Shown: one piece after another, positions 7,617 through 15,732 of the stretch
How the letters are laid out: each line of letters starts with the position of its first letter
How positions within the stretch are numbered: the stretch's first letter is position 1
Assembly (NCBI RefSeq): GCF_003344865.1
Contig: NZ_CP031165.1
Coordinates: 496,001-560,000, forward strand
DNA length: 64,000 nt
Source: Euzebya pacifica
GTDB taxonomy: Bacteria > Actinomycetota > Nitriliruptoria > Euzebyales > Euzebyaceae
Reading direction: 5' to 3'
Notes under the pieces: model-generated
Database searches by the model: none
Seen by the model: the letters and a program-made list of their open reading frames with translations, nothing else
Told to the model about the DNA's origin: nothing
Translations under genes and position numbers: made by a program

Positions 7617-10577
7617 TCAGCGGCGGGCGGCGGAGGAGGGGACGCGGCGAGGGGGAGTGGTGCCGACCTGCACGGCGAGGGCCACGGCGTGGGCCCAGTC
7701 CAGCTCGGCCCCCTCGGCCAGGGCTCGTTCCAGCGCCGGGGCGGGCAGCACGCCGGTGACCAGCTCGCGCTGCCGGGGACCGTCGATGGGATCCATGCGG
7801 GCGGGGTGGAAGCCGACGCGGGCCCCCAGACGGTCCACGGCCCCGAGCAGGACGCCACCCTCGTAGTGACGGCCGAGCTCGGCCGCGATGGACCCCATCG
7901 TGTGCAGGGCGGTGAGGGTGGAGGAGCGGTCGCCCTGCTCGGCCAACCGGCGGGTCGCCTCGGCGAGCAACGGGCCGGCCTCGACGGCTCGACCCTCGTC
8001 GAGGAGGATCTTGGCCAGGATCCAGCCGGACGACGCCCATACGTAGGTGTTCTCCCAGCGGACCGCGCGCTCGCGCGACCGCTCGAGCACCGCCACGGCA
8101 TCAGCGATGCGGCCCTGCGACCGGCGTACCTGACCACGGACCATGTCGACCTCGGCCAGGACCCACTCGGGCACGTCGATGGACTCGGCGACGTCGAGCA
8201 GCTCGTCGGCCACGTCGGCGTTGCCGAACGCCGCCTCGAAGTAGGCCAGGTAGGTGCGGGACAGCGACGCGAGCACACCGCTGCCCGACGGCTCGCCCAG
8301 CGCCACCGCCTGGGTGATCCGCCGATGGGCCGTGGGCAGGTCGCCCGCGAGGTAGGCCCCCTGTGACCGACCGACGAGCGCCTGGACCAGGTCAGCGGCG
8401 GCCACCGTCGCCCGGCCCAGGCGAACCGTGCCGTCCCCGAGCGGTTCGGGGTCCTCCTCCAGCAGCCGGTCGAGCCATCGGTTCCCCTCCGTGACCTGTC
8501 CGAGCCTGAACCAGGCCCACGACAGGTCGCCACAGATCCGCAGGGCCGTCTCGACATCGCCGGTCGCGTCGCAGTGGGTCAGGGCCGCGCGGACGTTGTC
8601 GCGTTCGGCGATCGCGACGTCCCAGCGGGTGTCCCGGCCCAGGTAGGCATCGGCCACGCCCTCCGCGACCTCGGCCATCCACGCGGCGTGTCGGGCGGCA
8701 AGCGTCCCCCAGGCATCCTCGCCCACGTGCTCGCGGCAGTAGTCGCGGATCGTCTGCAGGACCCGGAAGCGACGGCCGCCGGCCACGTCCACCGGCATGA
8801 CGAGGGACTTGTCGACCAGCTGCGTCAGCACCGCCGCGGTGGTGCCGAGCCGGCCCCCCGCCACGGCGGTCAGGGCATCGAGGTCGCAGCCGCCGGCGAA
8901 CACCGCGGCGGCATGCAGCACCTCGCGCTGGGCCGTCGTCAGCGGCCGGTAGGACCAGTCGATCGCCGCCGCCATCGTGCGGTGTCGCGGTGCACTTCCC
9001 CGGCCGCCGTCGCCGAGCAGCGCGAAGCGGTCCTCGACCAGCCCGTCGATCTGGGCCAGCGACAGCGCCGACAGCCTGGCGGCGGCGAGCTCGATGGCGA
9101 GCGGTATGCCGTCGAGCGCCCGGCAGATGCGTTGCACGATCGGTCGGGTCCGGTCGTCGAGGACGAAGTCCGGGTCGACCAGGGCGGCTCGATCGGCGAA
9201 CAGCAGCTCGGCCTCCCCCACCTCGTCCGCCACGCCCGCGGCGAGGGGAGGGATGACGAGGACACGTTCCCCGGGCACGCCCAGCGGCTCACGGCTGGTC
9301 GCGACGATCGAGATCTCCGAGCACGCGCCGAGCAGCTCGGCGGCGACGGCCGCGGCGGCGTCAATGACGTGCTCGCAGTTGTCCAGCACCACCACCGCTC
9401 GACAGCCGCACATCGCAGCGATGACCGCGGACATGGGGTCGGTGGCGACGGCGGCGACACCGATCGCCTGCGCGAGCGTGGCCGGCACCATCGCCGGATC
9501 GGTCACCCCGGCCAGCTCGATCAGCCACGGTCCGTCCGGCAGCCGGGGACGAAGCCGTCGCACCGACTCCAGCGCCAGCCGGGTCTTGCCGGCACCGCCG
9601 ACGCCGGTGAGGGTCAGCAGGCGGGCGGTCGAGGACAGCCGCTGTACCTGCTCCAGCTGCGCGGTGCGGCCGACGAACGTGGTCAGCGGGATCGGGACGG
9701 CGCGGCCGGCCGACCCCTCCAGCGCCGTCGACCGGACCGCGGGTGCCGGCCCCATCTCGAGTCCACGGTCGGGCCCGTCCATCGTGATGGTGACGGGGGT
9801 GGCCGACGCGGACGGCACACCCAGCGGGTCGCCCTCGAGCAGGTCGGGATCCTGCTGCAGCACGGCCCGGTGGATGCGCTGCACCTCCGGCCCGGGGTCG
9901 ATCCCGAGGGTGTCGGCGAGGACGACGCGAAGGGTGTCGAAGCGCTGCAGCGCCTCGGCCTGCCGCTGGTCACGGTAGGCCGCCACCATCAGCAGGGCGG
10001 TGACCTGCTCATCGGTCGGCGCTCGGCTGGCCACGACGCCGAGGCTGTCGCGCACGAGGTCGTGGCGACCGGCAACCATCCGGGCTCGACCCCGCAACAC
10101 CTCGAGCTCCAGGCGGCGAGCGGTCAGCCCCTCCGCGGCGGGAACGGCGAACGGCAGGGCGACCACGTCGCCGAGCGCCTCGCCCCGCCAACGGGCGAGC
10201 GCGTCGTCGGCCAGCCGCTCGGCCTCAGCGGGTTCGTGGGTGATGGCGGCCCTGGCCAGCAGCAGGAGATCGGCCACCGCCAGCGCATCCACGGCCGTGG
10301 TCGGCACGTCGAGGGTGTAGCCACCCGTGACCCGCGGGAGCGTCGCCTGTCCGAGCGCCGCACGAAGGCGAGAGACGTAGGCCCGCAGGGTGCCCTCGGC
10401 GGTCGGCGGTGGCTGCTCGCCCCAGAGGTCGACCAGCAGGCGCTCCGCCGGCACCAGCGAACCGGCCTCGAGCGCCAGGGCGGCGAGGACACCACGAGGC
10501 ATCCGACCGCCGAGCCCGACCTCGGCTCCGTCGATGGTGGCGATGACCGGTCCGAGCAGGTGCACGCGCACCGCCAC
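7617..10577 (-). CDS. SARP/AfsR-type transcriptional regulator with NB-ARC ATPase and TPR-like C-terminus
   Basis: About 986 residues. Domain order: an OmpR-like winged-helix DNA-binding domain at residues 1-90 (VRVHLLGPV, ending in YVSRLRAALG), a bacterial transcriptional-activation (BTAD) helical domain at ~95-240, and an NB-ARC ATPase with Walker A TGVGGAGKTRLAL near residue 325 and VVVLDNCEH. Helical TPR-like repeats run from ~600 to the end. This is the large SARP architecture of Streptomyces AfsR-type regulators, which bind heptameric direct repeats with 11-bp periodicity. Exactly such repeats lie at 10749 and 11595. The start is one of two close GTGs (10577 or 10571); no Shine-Dalgarno is visible. 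It probably activates the divergent gene at 10863 and the lipoprotein-CWB2 pair. Confidence 0.88.
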   Translation of the reverse strand: MAVRVHLLGPVIATIDGAEVGLGGRMPRGVLAALALEAGSLVPAERLLVDLWGEQPPPTAEGTLRAYVSRLRAALGQATLPRVTGGYTLDVPTTAVDALAVADLLLLARAAITHEPAEAERLADDALARWRGEALGDVVALPFAVPAAEGLTARRLELEVLRGRARMVAGRHDLVRDSLGVVASRAPTDEQVTALLMVAAYRDQRQAEALQRFDTLRVVLADTLGIDPGPEVQRIHRAVLQQDPDLLEGDPLGVPSASATPVTITMDGPDRGLEMGPAPAVRSTALEGSAGRAVPIPLTTFVGRTAQLEQVQRLSSTARLLTLTGVGGAGKTRLALESVRRLRPRLPDGPWLIELAGVTDPAMVPATLAQAIGVAAVATDPMSAVIAAMCGCRAVVVLDNCEHVIDAAAAVAAELLGACSEISIVATSREPLGVPGERVLVIPPLAAGVADEVGEAELLFADRAALVDPDFVLDDRTRPIVQRICRALDGIPLAIELAAARLSALSLAQIDGLVEDRFALLGDGGRGSAPRHRTMAAAIDWSYRPLTTAQREVLHAAAVFAGGCDLDALTAVAGGRLGTTAAVLTQLVDKSLVMPVDVAGGRRFRVLQTIRDYCREHVGEDAWGTLAARHAAWMAEVAEGVADAYLGRDTRWDVAIAERDNVRAALTHCDATGDVETALRICGDLSWAWFRLGQVTEGNRWLDRLLEEDPEPLGDGTVRLGRATVAAADLVQALVGRSQGAYLAGDLPTAHRRITQAVALGEPSGSGVLASLSRTYLAYFEAAFGNADVADELLDVAESIDVPEWVLAEVDMVRGQVRRSQGRIADAVAVLERSRERAVRWENTYVWASSGWILAKILLDEGRAVEAGPLLAEATRRLAEQGDRSSTLTALHTMGSIAAELGRHYEGGVLLGAVDRLGARVGFHPARMDPIDGPRQRELVTGVLPAPALERALAEGAELDWAHAVALAVQVGTTPPRRVPSSAARR

Positions 10578-10748
10578 CGAACCGGAATGGTCAAGATTCG
10601 CTGTGGACAACGCGCTTCCTCGCACGACGCCCGAAGGACCCCTTGTCGTCTGCTGACGACAGTCCACCGTGGACCGGCTGGACGCCTCGATCCTAGATCG
10701 GTGTCTCCCATGGGGCGAAGGGGAATTTTCGGGGCGGTCGTGGTCGAC

Positions 10749-10766
10749 GTTGCAGCGACGTTGCAG
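10749..10766 (+). promoter_or_regulatory. Candidate SARP-binding direct repeat
   Basis: GTTGCAG-CGAC-GTTGCAG: an exact heptamer direct repeat with a 4-bp spacer (11-bp period), the geometry known for SARP operators. It lies in the 285-bp gap between the SARP gene (minus) and the gene at 10863 (plus). No good -10 is seen 8 bp downstream on either strand, so orientation is open. The rest of the gap holds no gene that I can see. Confidence 0.6.
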
Positions 10767-10862
10767 GGGAGTGGGGAGACGGGATCGCCGGAAGGGGGGT
10801 GGCGTCCGTCGGGCACAGTGCCGGAAGCCGGGTCGTCGGGGCCCGGGAGACCTGGAGCTGCT

Positions 10863-11519
10863 GTGCCCGTCCTGCTCACCGACCTCCCACTCGTCCTCGG
10901 CGAAATGGCCGATCACCTTCCCCTCAGCACCAAGCTGGTGGTCGGCGGCCGATCCGTGATCGAGGTCGACGTCGACCGGCCGTGCCGACTCGGTCCCCGG
11001 GTTCGTGGCCTCCTGCTGTCCGTCGTGGTCGCCCAGCTCGCGCAGCAGGGCTGTCTGTCGTTCGGCACGACGCTGGGGGAGTGCGTGGCGCGGCGCACGC
11101 TGCCCACCGACATCGACCCGGACCTGACCGTGGCGTCGCTGCTGACCGACATCGCCGAACCGGCCACACCCACGTCGACCTCGGCCGCACTGCTCGGGCG
11201 CGTGGTCGCTGCCGTGTCGGGACAGCGCGTCGGCCGTGTCGTCGCCGACATCGTCACCGAACCCCTCGGCATGACCGCAACCCGCTGGGAGGAGGGGTGG
11301 ACGTCGACCGCCGCGGACCTGACCCGGCTGGTGTCCTCGACGCGATGGGCCGAGGCCCGGGTCCGGGGCGGCTGGACGCCCGAACCGGGGACCGCCCGCA
11401 CCGGCGCCGCAGACCACCCCACCGCCGGGCTCTGGCGGAACGACGACCTCGACGTCTCCGTCGGCTACTGCGGTGACGGCCGAGCCCTCCTGGCGTTGCT
11501 CGACCACCTCGCCGGCTGA
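10863..11519 (+). CDS. Beta-lactamase-fold (serine hydrolase family) protein lacking visible catalytic motifs
   Basis: A 218-residue protein from GTG 10863, which has GGAG 5 nt upstream. Several stretches resemble class C beta-lactamase-like hydrolases (COG1680): VVAQLAQQGCLSF at residues ~55-70, LTVASLLTDIAEP, then VVAAVSGQRVGRVVADIVT followed by EPLGMTATRW and WTSTAADLTRLVSS. The expected nucleophile motif SxxK before the first block is absent (LGPRVRG instead), and YxN is replaced by TSTSA. It therefore looks like a catalytically dead or heavily eroded member. It is divergent from the SARP gene and shares the heptamer-repeat region, so it is probably a SARP target. Also possible is a decaying pseudogene, though the frame is fully open. 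Confidence 0.6.
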   Translation: MPVLLTDLPLVLGEMADHLPLSTKLVVGGRSVIEVDVDRPCRLGPRVRGLLLSVVVAQLAQQGCLSFGTTLGECVARRTLPTDIDPDLTVASLLTDIAEPATPTSTSAALLGRVVAAVSGQRVGRVVADIVTEPLGMTATRWEEGWTSTAADLTRLVSSTRWAEARVRGGWTPEPGTARTGAADHPTAGLWRNDDLDVSVGYCGDGRALLALLDHLAG

Positions 11520-11534
11520 CCCTGACGGGTGGCC

Positions 11535-11568
11535 GGCCCGACAGAACGCCCGGCCCGACAGAACGCCC
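11535..11568 (+). repeat. 17-bp tandem duplication after a stop codon
   Basis: GGCCCGACAGAACGCCC occurs twice head to tail, 15 nt after the stop of the beta-lactamase-fold gene. It resembles the short tandem duplications 3' of yaaA (16495) and after the GNAT gene (28937). Confidence 0.8.
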
Positions 11569-11594
11569 CGGGATCGATTGCACGCGATGGCGGC

Positions 11595-11612
11595 GGCGTT
11601 GCACCCCGGTTG
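11595..11612 (+). promoter_or_regulatory. Candidate SARP-binding direct repeat upstream of the lipoprotein gene
   Basis: GTTGCAC-CCCG-GTTGCAC: heptamer direct repeat with a 4-bp spacer, sharing the GTTGCA core and exact spacing of the site at 10749. It lies 130 bp before the lipoprotein start at 11743. Confidence 0.6.
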
Positions 11613-11742
11613 CACCCGCCAACGAGCCGTCGAGGGGGTGGTCGGGGCTCCGTACGGTCTCCCACGTCGCCATCCGAGCCGGCCTGCACCGCCCGTCCGG
11701 AGGGCGACACAAGACCTCCCCCTCACCGCATCGGAGACCCCT

Positions 11743-12606
11743 GTGTCCGCGTTCCCGTTCCACCTCCGTCAGACGACCGTGGCCCTGTCCATGGCACTGC
11801 TCCTCGTGATCGGCGCAGCCGGCTGCAGCGACGACGGCGTCGCCGCCACCGCGCAGGCCGCGGCGACCGCTGAAGCAGCTGACCAGGCCACCACCGCCGC
11901 CGAGCCCACCACCGCCGCCGAGCCCACCACCGCCGCCGAGCCCACCGCGACGGCGCAGCCCACCCCGACGGCGACCGAGGCGGTCGACAAGCCGTCGGTC
12001 CCCGTGCCCTCGACCACCACAACCCCCACCGCACCCAACGCACCCGCACCACCGGCACCGCCCGCACCTGCCGCTCCCGACGAGCCGACCGTCTTCATGT
12101 CGGAGGTGCCGATGACCGCCGGCGCCGAGCTGCCGGCCTACGACACCTACGTCACGGTCATCGACGACACCGGTCGCATCTCCGTGGACGTGCCGACCGC
12201 TTGGGTCGACGTCGACGGCACGCCCGTCAGCATCGGCGGATCCACCGTCGCCGACATCAGGGCCAGCAGCGACCTGGCGGCCTTCGCCAGCACCTGGACC
12301 ACCCCCGGCGTGATCGTGTCGGCCGGTGACGTCCCCGGCGTCACCCCCGAGCAGATCCTCGACGACGAGCGCACCACCCTCGGCTCGACCTGCACGTTCC
12401 AGGGCCGCGAGCCCTACACCGACGGGCTCTACGTCGGGTCATTCGACACCTACACCGCCTGCGGCGGCACCACCGCGGTCTACGTCGTCATCGCTGCCCG
12501 CCCCGCCGACGGCAGCGACCCCGTCGTCGAGGTCCAGGTCCGGGTCAACGCCGCCCGCGACGTCCAGGCCCTCGACCGCATCGTCGCCTCGTTCGTCGCC
12601 ATCTAG
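11743..12606 (+). CDS. Secreted protein or lipoprotein with threonine/alanine-proline repeat linker
   Basis: A 287-residue product from GTG 11743 (GGAGA 7 nt upstream). The N-terminus is an export signal, SMALLLVIGAAGCSDDG, ending in a Cys in lipobox-like context, though the -3 residue is a weak match. Residues ~40-115 are a low-complexity linker with TTAAEP repeated three times and many Thr/Pro. The C-terminal ~165 residues form one folded domain (start ISVDVPTAWVDVDGTPVSI, later DIRASSDLAAFASTW and two cysteines in CTFQG/YTACGG). I recognise it only as a recurrent actinobacterial extracellular domain of unknown function. The CWB2 gene starts 51 bases later, so the two are very likely cotranscribed and act together at the surface. 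Confidence 0.75.
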   Translation: MSAFPFHLRQTTVALSMALLLVIGAAGCSDDGVAATAQAAATAEAADQATTAAEPTTAAEPTTAAEPTATAQPTPTATEAVDKPSVPVPSTTTTPTAPNAPAPPAPPAPAAPDEPTVFMSEVPMTAGAELPAYDTYVTVIDDTGRISVDVPTAWVDVDGTPVSIGGSTVADIRASSDLAAFASTWTTPGVIVSAGDVPGVTPEQILDDERTTLGSTCTFQGREPYTDGLYVGSFDTYTACGGTTAVYVVIAARPADGSDPVVEVQVRVNAARDVQALDRIVASFVAI

Positions 12607-12657
12607 CACCCCCCCAAACCACGAGACCCCCCCCGCACACCAAGGAGCAACCCCGCC

Positions 12658-14361
12658 ATGACCCCGCACGACCACTTCAACGCCCTCGTCGCCCTCGAGC
12701 GGCCCATCGCAACCCTCAACGACGGACGCGGCGCCGACCCTCCCGGCCGGCTCCACCAGGCCCGATCCCCACGACGTCGTCGTCGGGTCGGCGTGGGCGC
12801 CGCCATGCTGACCACCATCGTGGCGGCGGCTGTGCTCGTCTCCGCCCCCACGACCTCACGCGCGTCCGTGCCCGGCGTGGACTGGACCAACCTCCCCGCG
12901 GAGTCCGTCGACCTGACCAGCGGCTGGGCGGGTGGCGCCTGCGACGGGGACGCGCCCGTCCTGTGCACCACCCTCGACGGCGAGGACCAGGGCATCGTCG
13001 AACACCTCGAATGGCTGGTGGAGGAGGGTGACCTCGCCGCCGACCTCGACGCCAGCATCCCGGTGCGCCAGGCGCTCGCCGCCGAGGCCGGCCGGTACCA
13101 CGAGGCCATCCGTGCCGACCGGGGCACCGTCTGCCCCGACCTGTCCTACATCGCCGAGCCCACCGTGGGCGCGACGGTCGCCGGGCTCGACGGGATCCGC
13201 TACGGCTTCGAGATGTTCGAGGGCAACCGTGTCGTCGAGCGGACCGTCGGCTTCATGACCGTTCGCCAGGCCGCACACGGCGCCGTCGTCGACGTCGTCG
13301 CCGCGACCGAGATCAACGAGGGAGCCTGCATCTCCGACGAGGGGCTGCAGCCCTTCCGCGACGGCAGCCTGGCGGACTTCGAGCCGGTCCTGGCCCAGCT
13401 GGTCGCCCGCTCCACGTTCGGGACGGGCAGCCGGCCCGTTCCCCAGCTGACCGAGGACCTGACGGTGCCGATGGGCGACCGCGTGGCGGTTGCTGTCGCG
13501 ATGTCCCAGCTGGCCCGCCCCGAGGACGGTGGCACCGAGACGGTGCTGATCGCCCGTGACGACCAGTTCGCCGACGCCCTGGCGTCCGGTGGCCTGCAGG
13601 GGGCGCTCGACGCCCCGTTGCTGCTGACCGGCGACGACCACCTCGACGAGCGGGTCGCCGCGGAGATCGGCCGGCTCGGCGCGGTCAGGGCGATCGTGCT
13701 CGGCGGCGAGGAGGCCGTCCCCGAACGGATCGCCACGGAGCTGCGGGGCCTGGCGCTGACCGTCGAGCGGGTTGCCGGAGCCGACCGCATCGCCACCTCG
13801 CTCGCCATCGCCGACATGATCGGCCCGCGAATCGAACAGGTCGTCCTGGTCCGTGCCCACGGTGACGAGACCGACCCCAGCCGCGCGTGGGCCGACGCGC
13901 TGGCCGCGGGCGCCACCGCGGCGGCGCTGGAGGCCCCGGTCGTGCTGACCACCGAGGACGTGCTCGACCCCCGGGTGGCCGGCTGGCTGCAGGCGGAGGT
14001 CATGGACAACGGACTGCAGTCGGTGCTCGTCGCCGGGGGCGAGGCCGCGATCGACCGTCCCGTCCTGCAGGAGATCGTCGAGATCGGCCTCGGCGTCGAC
14101 CGTGCCCACGGCGACGACCGGGCCGGGACCGCGGTGGAGCTGGCCCGTCGGCGGGGCATGCCTGCGGCAGAGCTGGTCGACACGGTCATCGTCGTCGACG
14201 GCAGCGACTGGGCCGGCGGAATGACGGCGGCGCTGGCGTCGGACCGCCTGGTGGCGCCCGTGGTGCTGACCGGCAACACGATGCCGGCCGCCACGACGGC
14301 CTTCGTCGGGGACGCCGACGTGGATGTCGTCTGCATCGCACGCGCCGCGGCGTGTCGATGA
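12658..14361 (+). CDS. CWB2 cell-wall-binding-repeat protein with unique N-terminal domain
   Basis: A 567-residue protein; AAGGAG precedes the ATG. It has an unusually long N-terminal region (~45 residues, ending in RRRRR) before a hydrophobic helix (MLTTIVAAAVLVSAPTTSRA) that serves as signal peptide or anchor. Residues ~65-260 form a domain with four cysteines (GGACDGD, VLCTTL, TVCPDL, GACISDE) that I do not recognise. Residues ~275-567 are three CWB2 repeats (RDDQFADAL, VLGGEEAVP, LVAGGEAAID). It is expected outside the membrane, bound to the envelope. It follows the lipoprotein gene by 51 bases behind the heptamer repeat at 11595 and ends before a bidirectional terminator. Confidence 0.85.
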   Translation: MTPHDHFNALVALERPIATLNDGRGADPPGRLHQARSPRRRRRVGVGAAMLTTIVAAAVLVSAPTTSRASVPGVDWTNLPAESVDLTSGWAGGACDGDAPVLCTTLDGEDQGIVEHLEWLVEEGDLAADLDASIPVRQALAAEAGRYHEAIRADRGTVCPDLSYIAEPTVGATVAGLDGIRYGFEMFEGNRVVERTVGFMTVRQAAHGAVVDVVAATEINEGACISDEGLQPFRDGSLADFEPVLAQLVARSTFGTGSRPVPQLTEDLTVPMGDRVAVAVAMSQLARPEDGGTETVLIARDDQFADALASGGLQGALDAPLLLTGDDHLDERVAAEIGRLGAVRAIVLGGEEAVPERIATELRGLALTVERVAGADRIATSLAIADMIGPRIEQVVLVRAHGDETDPSRAWADALAAGATAAALEAPVVLTTEDVLDPRVAGWLQAEVMDNGLQSVLVAGGEAAIDRPVLQEIVEIGLGVDRAHGDDRAGTAVELARRRGMPAAELVDTVIVVDGSDWAGGMTAALASDRLVAPVVLTGNTMPAATTAFVGDADVDVVCIARAAACR

Positions 14362-14455
14362 GCCCGACGAGGGTGCGAGACAACCAGACCTGCAGGTGAG
14401 GGCAGGGTCGCCGGAGTCAGTCTCCGGCTGCGGCGACCGGCCCCACCACGCAGAA

Positions 14456-14488
14456 ACGCGGCCGGATCCGAGGGGGATCCGGCCGCGT
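14456..14488. terminator. Bidirectional terminator hairpin
   Basis: Perfect 14-bp arms ACGCGGCCGGATCC and GGATCCGGCCGCGT with a 5-nt loop, between the convergent CWB2 gene and the zinc-ribbon gene. No T-tract. Confidence 0.8.
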
Positions 14489-14537
14489 CGTGGGGTGTGG
14501 CGGCGTTGCGGGCGACGCCACGGAGTGGTCTGGTCTG

Positions 14538-14702
14538 CTAGCCGACCCAGGTGATCCGGGGGGTGTGGACCGCGCTGACGCCCCGGCAGCCGCCGCAGCG
14601 GTAGTAGGTCAGCCATCCGTCGCTGACGGTGTGGCGGGACATGCGGGTACCGGCGGTGGCCTGGGTGCAGGCGGTGCAGGTGGTGGTGGCGATGGTGGGC
14701 AC
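14538..14702 (-). CDS. Small zinc-ribbon-like protein
   Basis: A 54-residue protein from GTG 14702, which has GGAG 6 nt upstream. Two CxxC pairs, TTCTACTQ near residue 8 and YRCGGCRG near residue 38, give a typical four-cysteine zinc knuckle about 30 residues apart. The rest is short and basic (AGTRMSRHTVSDGWLTYY). Such proteins bind nucleic acid or serve as adaptors; no specific function can be given. The frame is open further upstream, but that part overlaps the LysR regulator's promoter and start and lacks a ribosome site. It is divergent from the LysR gene and convergent with the CWB2 gene across the terminator. Confidence 0.6.
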   Translation of the reverse strand: MPTIATTTCTACTQATAGTRMSRHTVSDGWLTYYRCGGCRGVSAVHTPRITWVG

Positions 14703-14802
14703 GGTGGGCTCCGTTTCGGCTCTTCTGGGGTTCGGCTCTGGAGGAGGAGTGACACCAAGGTGCCCCACCTGTGCGATCATGTCTCCTGAATGGTTCCGAA
14801 CA

Positions 14803-14814
14803 TACCGATCGGTA
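14803..14814. promoter_or_regulatory. Perfect palindrome at the LysR gene start
   Basis: TACCGATCGGTA, a 12-bp perfect palindrome, ends 6 nt before the LysR ATG and lies between it and the divergent zinc-ribbon gene. It could be an autoregulatory operator. Confidence 0.45.
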
Positions 14815-14820
14815 GATTCG

Positions 14821-15732
14821 ATGGAATTGCGTGACCTCCGTACCTTCCTCGTGTGCGCTCGCCTGCAGCACTTCACACAGGCAGCCGAGGAGCTTGCCTA
14901 CGCCCAGTCCACGGTGACCGCCCAGGTCCGGTCCCTGGAGAAGGAGCTGGACGTCCCGCTGTTCGACCGGGTCGGCCGCGGCGTGGTGCTGACCCCCGCC
15001 GGCCAGCGGCTGGAGGGTTACGCCCGCCGGATCGTGGACCTCGTGGAGGAGGCCAGCGCGACGGTGGCCTTCGTGGGATCCCAGCCCCACGGTGACCTGA
15101 CCATCTCCGCCACCGAGACCCTGTCGACGTTCCAGCTGCCGGACGTCCTGCGCGAGTTCCAGCGACGCTTCCCCGACGTCCGGCTGTTCCTCCGCCCCCA
15201 CGACCCTGCTGATCTGGTGGCCCGGGTCGTGGAGGGCGACTCCGCGGCCGCGATCACCCTGGACGTCCCGATCAGCCACCCCGACCTGACCGTCGAGACC
15301 CTGCGGGAGGAGGAGGTGTGGCTGCTGGCACCGCCGGACCACCCCCTCGCCGGACGGCGTCGCCTCGGGTCCGCGGACCTCGCGCCGTTCCGCCTCCTCC
15401 TCAGCGAGCTCGACGTCTCCTACGGCGGGGCGTTCATCGACCGCCTCGCCGCCGAAGGGGTCGTGCCGATCGACCCGATGGAGTTCTCCTCCGTTGCCGC
15501 CATCAAGCAGTGCGTCAGGGTCGGCATGGGCCTGACCGCGCTGCCCGCGTTCGCCAGCACCGAGGAGGTCGAGTCCGGCCAGCTCGTCGTGCTGCCCTTC
15601 GCGTGCCCGTCGGTCACGGTGCAGCTGCTGTGGCACCGCCATCGCTGGGTACCGCCGGCGGCCGAGGCGCTGCTGGCGCTGACGCGCGAGCTGCTCGGCC
15701 AGCCGTCCCGGGTAGATTCGGCCGGGCCATGA
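14821..15732 (+). CDS. LysR-family transcriptional regulator
   Basis: A 303-residue protein of typical family length. The N-terminal winged helix-turn-helix (MELRDLRTFLVCARLQHFTQAAEEL, then QSTVTAQVRSLEKEL, LFDRVGRGV, TPAG) is canonical. Residues ~90-300 form the periplasmic-binding-protein-like effector domain. ATG 14821 is chosen because the conserved ELRDLRTFL starts right after it. It overlaps the yaaA start by four bases (ATGA), so the two are translationally coupled and the regulator probably controls its own operon, including the peroxide-stress gene. The effector is unknown. A 12-bp palindrome sits immediately upstream. Confidence 0.92.
   Translation: MELRDLRTFLVCARLQHFTQAAEELAYAQSTVTAQVRSLEKELDVPLFDRVGRGVVLTPAGQRLEGYARRIVDLVEEASATVAFVGSQPHGDLTISATETLSTFQLPDVLREFQRRFPDVRLFLRPHDPADLVARVVEGDSAAAITLDVPISHPDLTVETLREEEVWLLAPPDHPLAGRRRLGSADLAPFRLLLSELDVSYGGAFIDRLAAEGVVPIDPMEFSSVAAIKQCVRVGMGLTALPAFASTEEVESGQLVVLPFACPSVTVQLLWHRHRWVPPAAEALLALTRELLGQPSRVDSAGP

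Noticed and set aside
8574-10862. The long plus-strand open frame that runs into the beta-lactamase-fold gene from inside the SARP gene
   Set aside because: Only the part after 10863 has family resemblance and a ribosome site; the rest is antisense to the SARP gene.
12856-15642. A 928-codon minus-strand frame across the CWB2 and LysR genes
   Set aside because: It is antisense to two well-supported genes and crosses a strong terminator hairpin.
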